NCBI RefSeq assembly: GCF_014831675.1
Contig: NZ_VJXY01000033.1
Location: forward strand, 1 to 64,000
DNA: 64,000 bases
Source of the DNA: Komarekiella delphini-convector SJRDD-AB1
GTDB lineage: Bacteria; Cyanobacteriota; Cyanobacteriia; Cyanobacteriales; Nostocaceae
Direction of reading: 5' to 3'
Part shown: in pieces, positions 61,984-64,000 of the stretch
How the letters are laid out: every line of letters starts with the position of its first letter
Numbering within the stretch: position 1 is the first letter of the stretch
Translations under genes and position numbers: made by a program
Notes under the pieces: model-generated
The model's input: the letters and a program-made list of their open reading frames with translations, nothing else
Told to the model about the DNA's origin: nothing
Databases searched by the model: none

Positions 61984-63675
61984 CTAACTTGCAAACAAAT
62001 CTAAATCGGTTACAGCACCGAGACTGCTAGAAGATACCAACTTGGCATATTTCGCCAGTACGCCTTTAGTGTAACGCGGTGCAGGTGCTTGCCAATTAGC
62101 ACGACGACGAGCTAATTCCGACTCAGATACATTCAACTGCAATCGGCGTGCAGGTGCATCAATGGTAATACTATCGCCTTCTTCTACAAGAGCGATCGCA
62201 CCCCCAACTGCGGCTTCTGGGGCAACATGACCGACTACCATACCATAAGTACCACCAGAAAAACGCCCATCGGTAATTAATCCTACCGTATCACCCAACC
62301 CAGCACCGATAATTGCTGAGGTTGGAGCCAGCATTTCCCGCATCCCTGGGCCACCCTTGGGCCCTTCGTAGCGGATAACGAGAATATCACCTGGTTGAAT
62401 CTTACCCGCCAAAATTGCATCTAAAGAGGCTTCTTCCGATTCAAACACGCGTGCGGGGCCGGTAATTACTGGTTTTTTCACTCCAGTAATTTTAGCTACA
62501 GCCCCTTCTGTGGCTAAATTGCCTCTGAGAATAGCTAAGTGTCCTTGAGAATACATCGGGTTATTCCAAGTCCGAATCACATCTTGGTTGGGAGATGGTT
62601 CTGCTGGTATATCTGCCAAGACTTCTGCAACTGTTTGACCACTGATGGTGAGGCTATCACCGTGTAGCAAGTCATGCACAAGTAGCATTTTCATCACTTG
62701 CGGAATGCCACCAGCTTTGTGTAAATCAGTAGCTACATACTTACCGCTGGGTTTTAAATCGCACAGAACAGGGACACGAGCGCGAATAGTTTCAAAGTCG
62801 TCCAGGGTTAACTCTACATTAGCGGCGCGGGCGATCGCCAGAAAATGCAATACGGCATTTGTCGAACCACCTACGGCCATAATTACAGAAATGGCGTTCT
62901 CTATAGATTTGCGAGTAATAATTTGGCGGGGTAAGATTTGTTTACGAATGGCTTGGACTAAAACAAATGCTGATTTTTCAGTACTGTCGGCTTTTTCGGC
63001 ATCTTCTGCGGCCATTGTTGAGGAATAAGGCAAACTCATTCCCAGCGCCTCAAATGCTGAAGACATGGTGTTAGCTGTGAACATTCCACCACAGGAACCA
63101 GCACCGGGACAAGCACGGCTTTCAACTTCTAATAGTTCTTTGTCGTCAATTTTACCGGCACTGTATTGACCGACGGCTTCAAAAGAACTGACAACGGTTA
63201 AATCGCGTCCATTGTAGTGTCCGGGTTTAATTGTGCCACCGTAAACAAAGATAGCGGGGATATTCATCCGGGCGATCGCCAACATTGCCCCTGGCATATT
63301 TTTATCGCAACCGCCAATAGCTAGTACACCATCCATACTTTGCCCTGTACAGGCGGTTTCAATCGAGTCGGCAATTACTTCCCGTGATACTAGGGAATAT
63401 TTCATCCCTTCAGTTCCCATTGAAATCCCGTCGCTGATGGTAATTGTACCGAACATTTGCGGCATCGCTCCAGCACTTTTAACGGCAACTTCTGCCCTTT
63501 GTGCCAGTTGATTTATCCCCATATTGCACGGGGTAATAGTGCTGTAACCATTGGCAATACCCACAATGGCTTTATTGAAATCTTCATCTTTAAAACCAAC
63601 TGCACGCAGCATTGCTCTATTAGGCGATCGCTGCACTCCTTGCGTCACAACTTGGCTTCTTAAATTCTCCGACAT
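61984..63675 (-). CDS. ilvD: Dihydroxy-acid dehydratase IlvD
   Basis: A 563-residue iron-sulfur dehydratase with the family signatures [13 protein letters not shown] and [19 protein letters not shown]. These include cluster-binding Cys residues. A late [20 protein letters not shown] completes the pattern. It forms 2-oxo acids in valine, isoleucine and pantothenate synthesis in the cytosol. The start follows an AAGGAAAAAAAATG-like purine tract. Monocistronic. Confidence 0.95.
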   Translation of the reverse strand: MSENLRSQVVTQGVQRSPNRAMLRAVGFKDEDFNKAIVGIANGYSTITPCNMGINQLAQRAEVAVKSAGAMPQMFGTITISDGISMGTEGMKYSLVSREVIADSIETACTGQSMDGVLAIGGCDKNMPGAMLAIARMNIPAIFVYGGTIKPGHYNGRDLTVVSSFEAVGQYSAGKIDDKELLEVESRACPGAGSCGGMFTANTMSSAFEALGMSLPYSSTMAAEDAEKADSTEKSAFVLVQAIRKQILPRQIITRKSIENAISVIMAVGGSTNAVLHFLAIARAANVELTLDDFETIRARVPVLCDLKPSGKYVATDLHKAGGIPQVMKMLLVHDLLHGDSLTISGQTVAEVLADIPAEPSPNQDVIRTWNNPMYSQGHLAILRGNLATEGAVAKITGVKKPVITGPARVFESEEASLDAILAGKIQPGDILVIRYEGPKGGPGMREMLAPTSAIIGAGLGDTVGLITDGRFSGGTYGMVVGHVAPEAAVGGAIALVEEGDSITIDAPARRLQLNVSESELARRRANWQAPAPRYTKGVLAKYAKLVSSSSLGAVTDLDLFAS

Positions 63676-64000
63676 TTTTTTTCCTTCCCTGCCATCATCG
63701 CTTGTGTTGCGATTGTATTACATGATTTTCTCAAAAGACGACACATAATAGAGCATCAGTTAGTATTGCAAATTCTCTGTATTTCATATTTCCAACGTGC
63801 ATTTGTTGCTAATTCCAGGGTTAGACACAACCTGAATATTGAGCGTGTAGTTACTGAAGTATACTTCTGTGACATAGCTCTAACTACCTCTAATATCTAT
63901 ATATAAGTATCATAGGTAGGTATTTTTTAGATGTCCAATATATATTTATGCAAAATTGAGACTTATAAAATATCAAAAATCTGGAACTGCAACACCTGCG
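63676..64000. other. Upstream region of ilvD to the window edge
   Basis: No gene is seen. It must contain the ilvD promoter. The right end is AT-rich (TATATATAAGTATC near 63896) and may belong to a neighbouring gene outside the window. Confidence 0.4.

Noticed and set aside
1-64000. tRNA or rRNA genes
   Set aside because: No cloverleaf with a TTCGANNC-type T-loop and no rRNA-like stretch was recognised in the gaps; only the short 16S-tail complement at 30956.

Overview
The window looks like chromosomal DNA of a filamentous, Nostoc-like cyanobacterium. The evidence is the start of psbA (photosystem II D1) at the left edge, genes of cyanobacterial families (pxcA, menH, COP23, DUF4079, DUF4327), the very frequent octamer GCGATCGC (HIP1), and many short tandemly repeated sequences and palindromic REP-like elements typical of Nostocales intergenic DNA. 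No rRNA, tRNA, CRISPR array or complete autonomous transposon was seen.

Layout. 1-6.5 kb: psbA 5' end, a GHL10-type exported glycosidase, an ankyrin protein, DUF4079 and DUF1997 proteins, an atypical SDR and a membrane protein. 6.5-12.9 kb: the urea ABC transporter genes urtA-B-C-D on the minus strand behind a likely NtcA-type promoter. urtE is displaced from them by an opposite-strand Uma2 gene and a 55-codon hemJ fragment. 12.9-18.1 kb: a DadA/glycine-oxidase-like flavoenzyme, an HtrA/Deg protease, a CsoR/InrS-like metal sensor, menH and a GH104-type muramidase. 18.4-21.6 kb: an acetolactate-synthase-like gene followed by succinate-semialdehyde dehydrogenase, the gene pair known in cyanobacteria to close the TCA cycle through 2-oxoglutarate decarboxylase. 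22-32 kb: an FHA-GAF-adenylate cyclase, a VanZ-LamG protein, rbgA, two VOC proteins, fdhD, a 21-bp minisatellite, a Ser/Thr kinase and a GT2-TPR protein.

32.4-33.6 kb holds a dead higBA toxin-antitoxin locus. Its toxin gene is cut by two different MITE-like insertions, one with a clear 5-bp target duplication, and its antitoxin gene is frameshifted. 33.6-40 kb: an aspartate aminotransferase, an exported repeat protein, class I aldolase, then a two-gene unit. In that unit a membrane-anchored TRAP-type solute-binding protein and a small helical protein share a 13-residue Gly/Gln/Asn-rich motif that resembles prokaryotic amyloid-signalling motifs. I consider this the best candidate for an undescribed system. 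40-47.3 kb: an FdhF/YdeP molybdopterin oxidoreductase (likely client of the FdhD at 28 kb), then four exported proteins in one direction: COP23, a trypsin-like protease and two tandemly duplicated trypsin-TPR proteins.

47.5-64 kb: pxcA, PPK2, a CheB/CheR-PAS pair without a kinase beside it, a cysteine-desulfurase-like enzyme, DUF4327, argD, a K+ channel with RCK domain, a repeat island containing a second and larger copy of the MITE, a DUF3445 heme N-demethylase-like gene beside a cblD (MMADHC) homologue, two small hypothetical genes, and ilvD.

Functionally the window is mostly core nitrogen, carbon and amino-acid metabolism (urt, 2-OG decarboxylase/SSADH, aldolase, argD, aspC, ilvD) mixed with sensory and proteolytic accessory modules and active repeat turnover.
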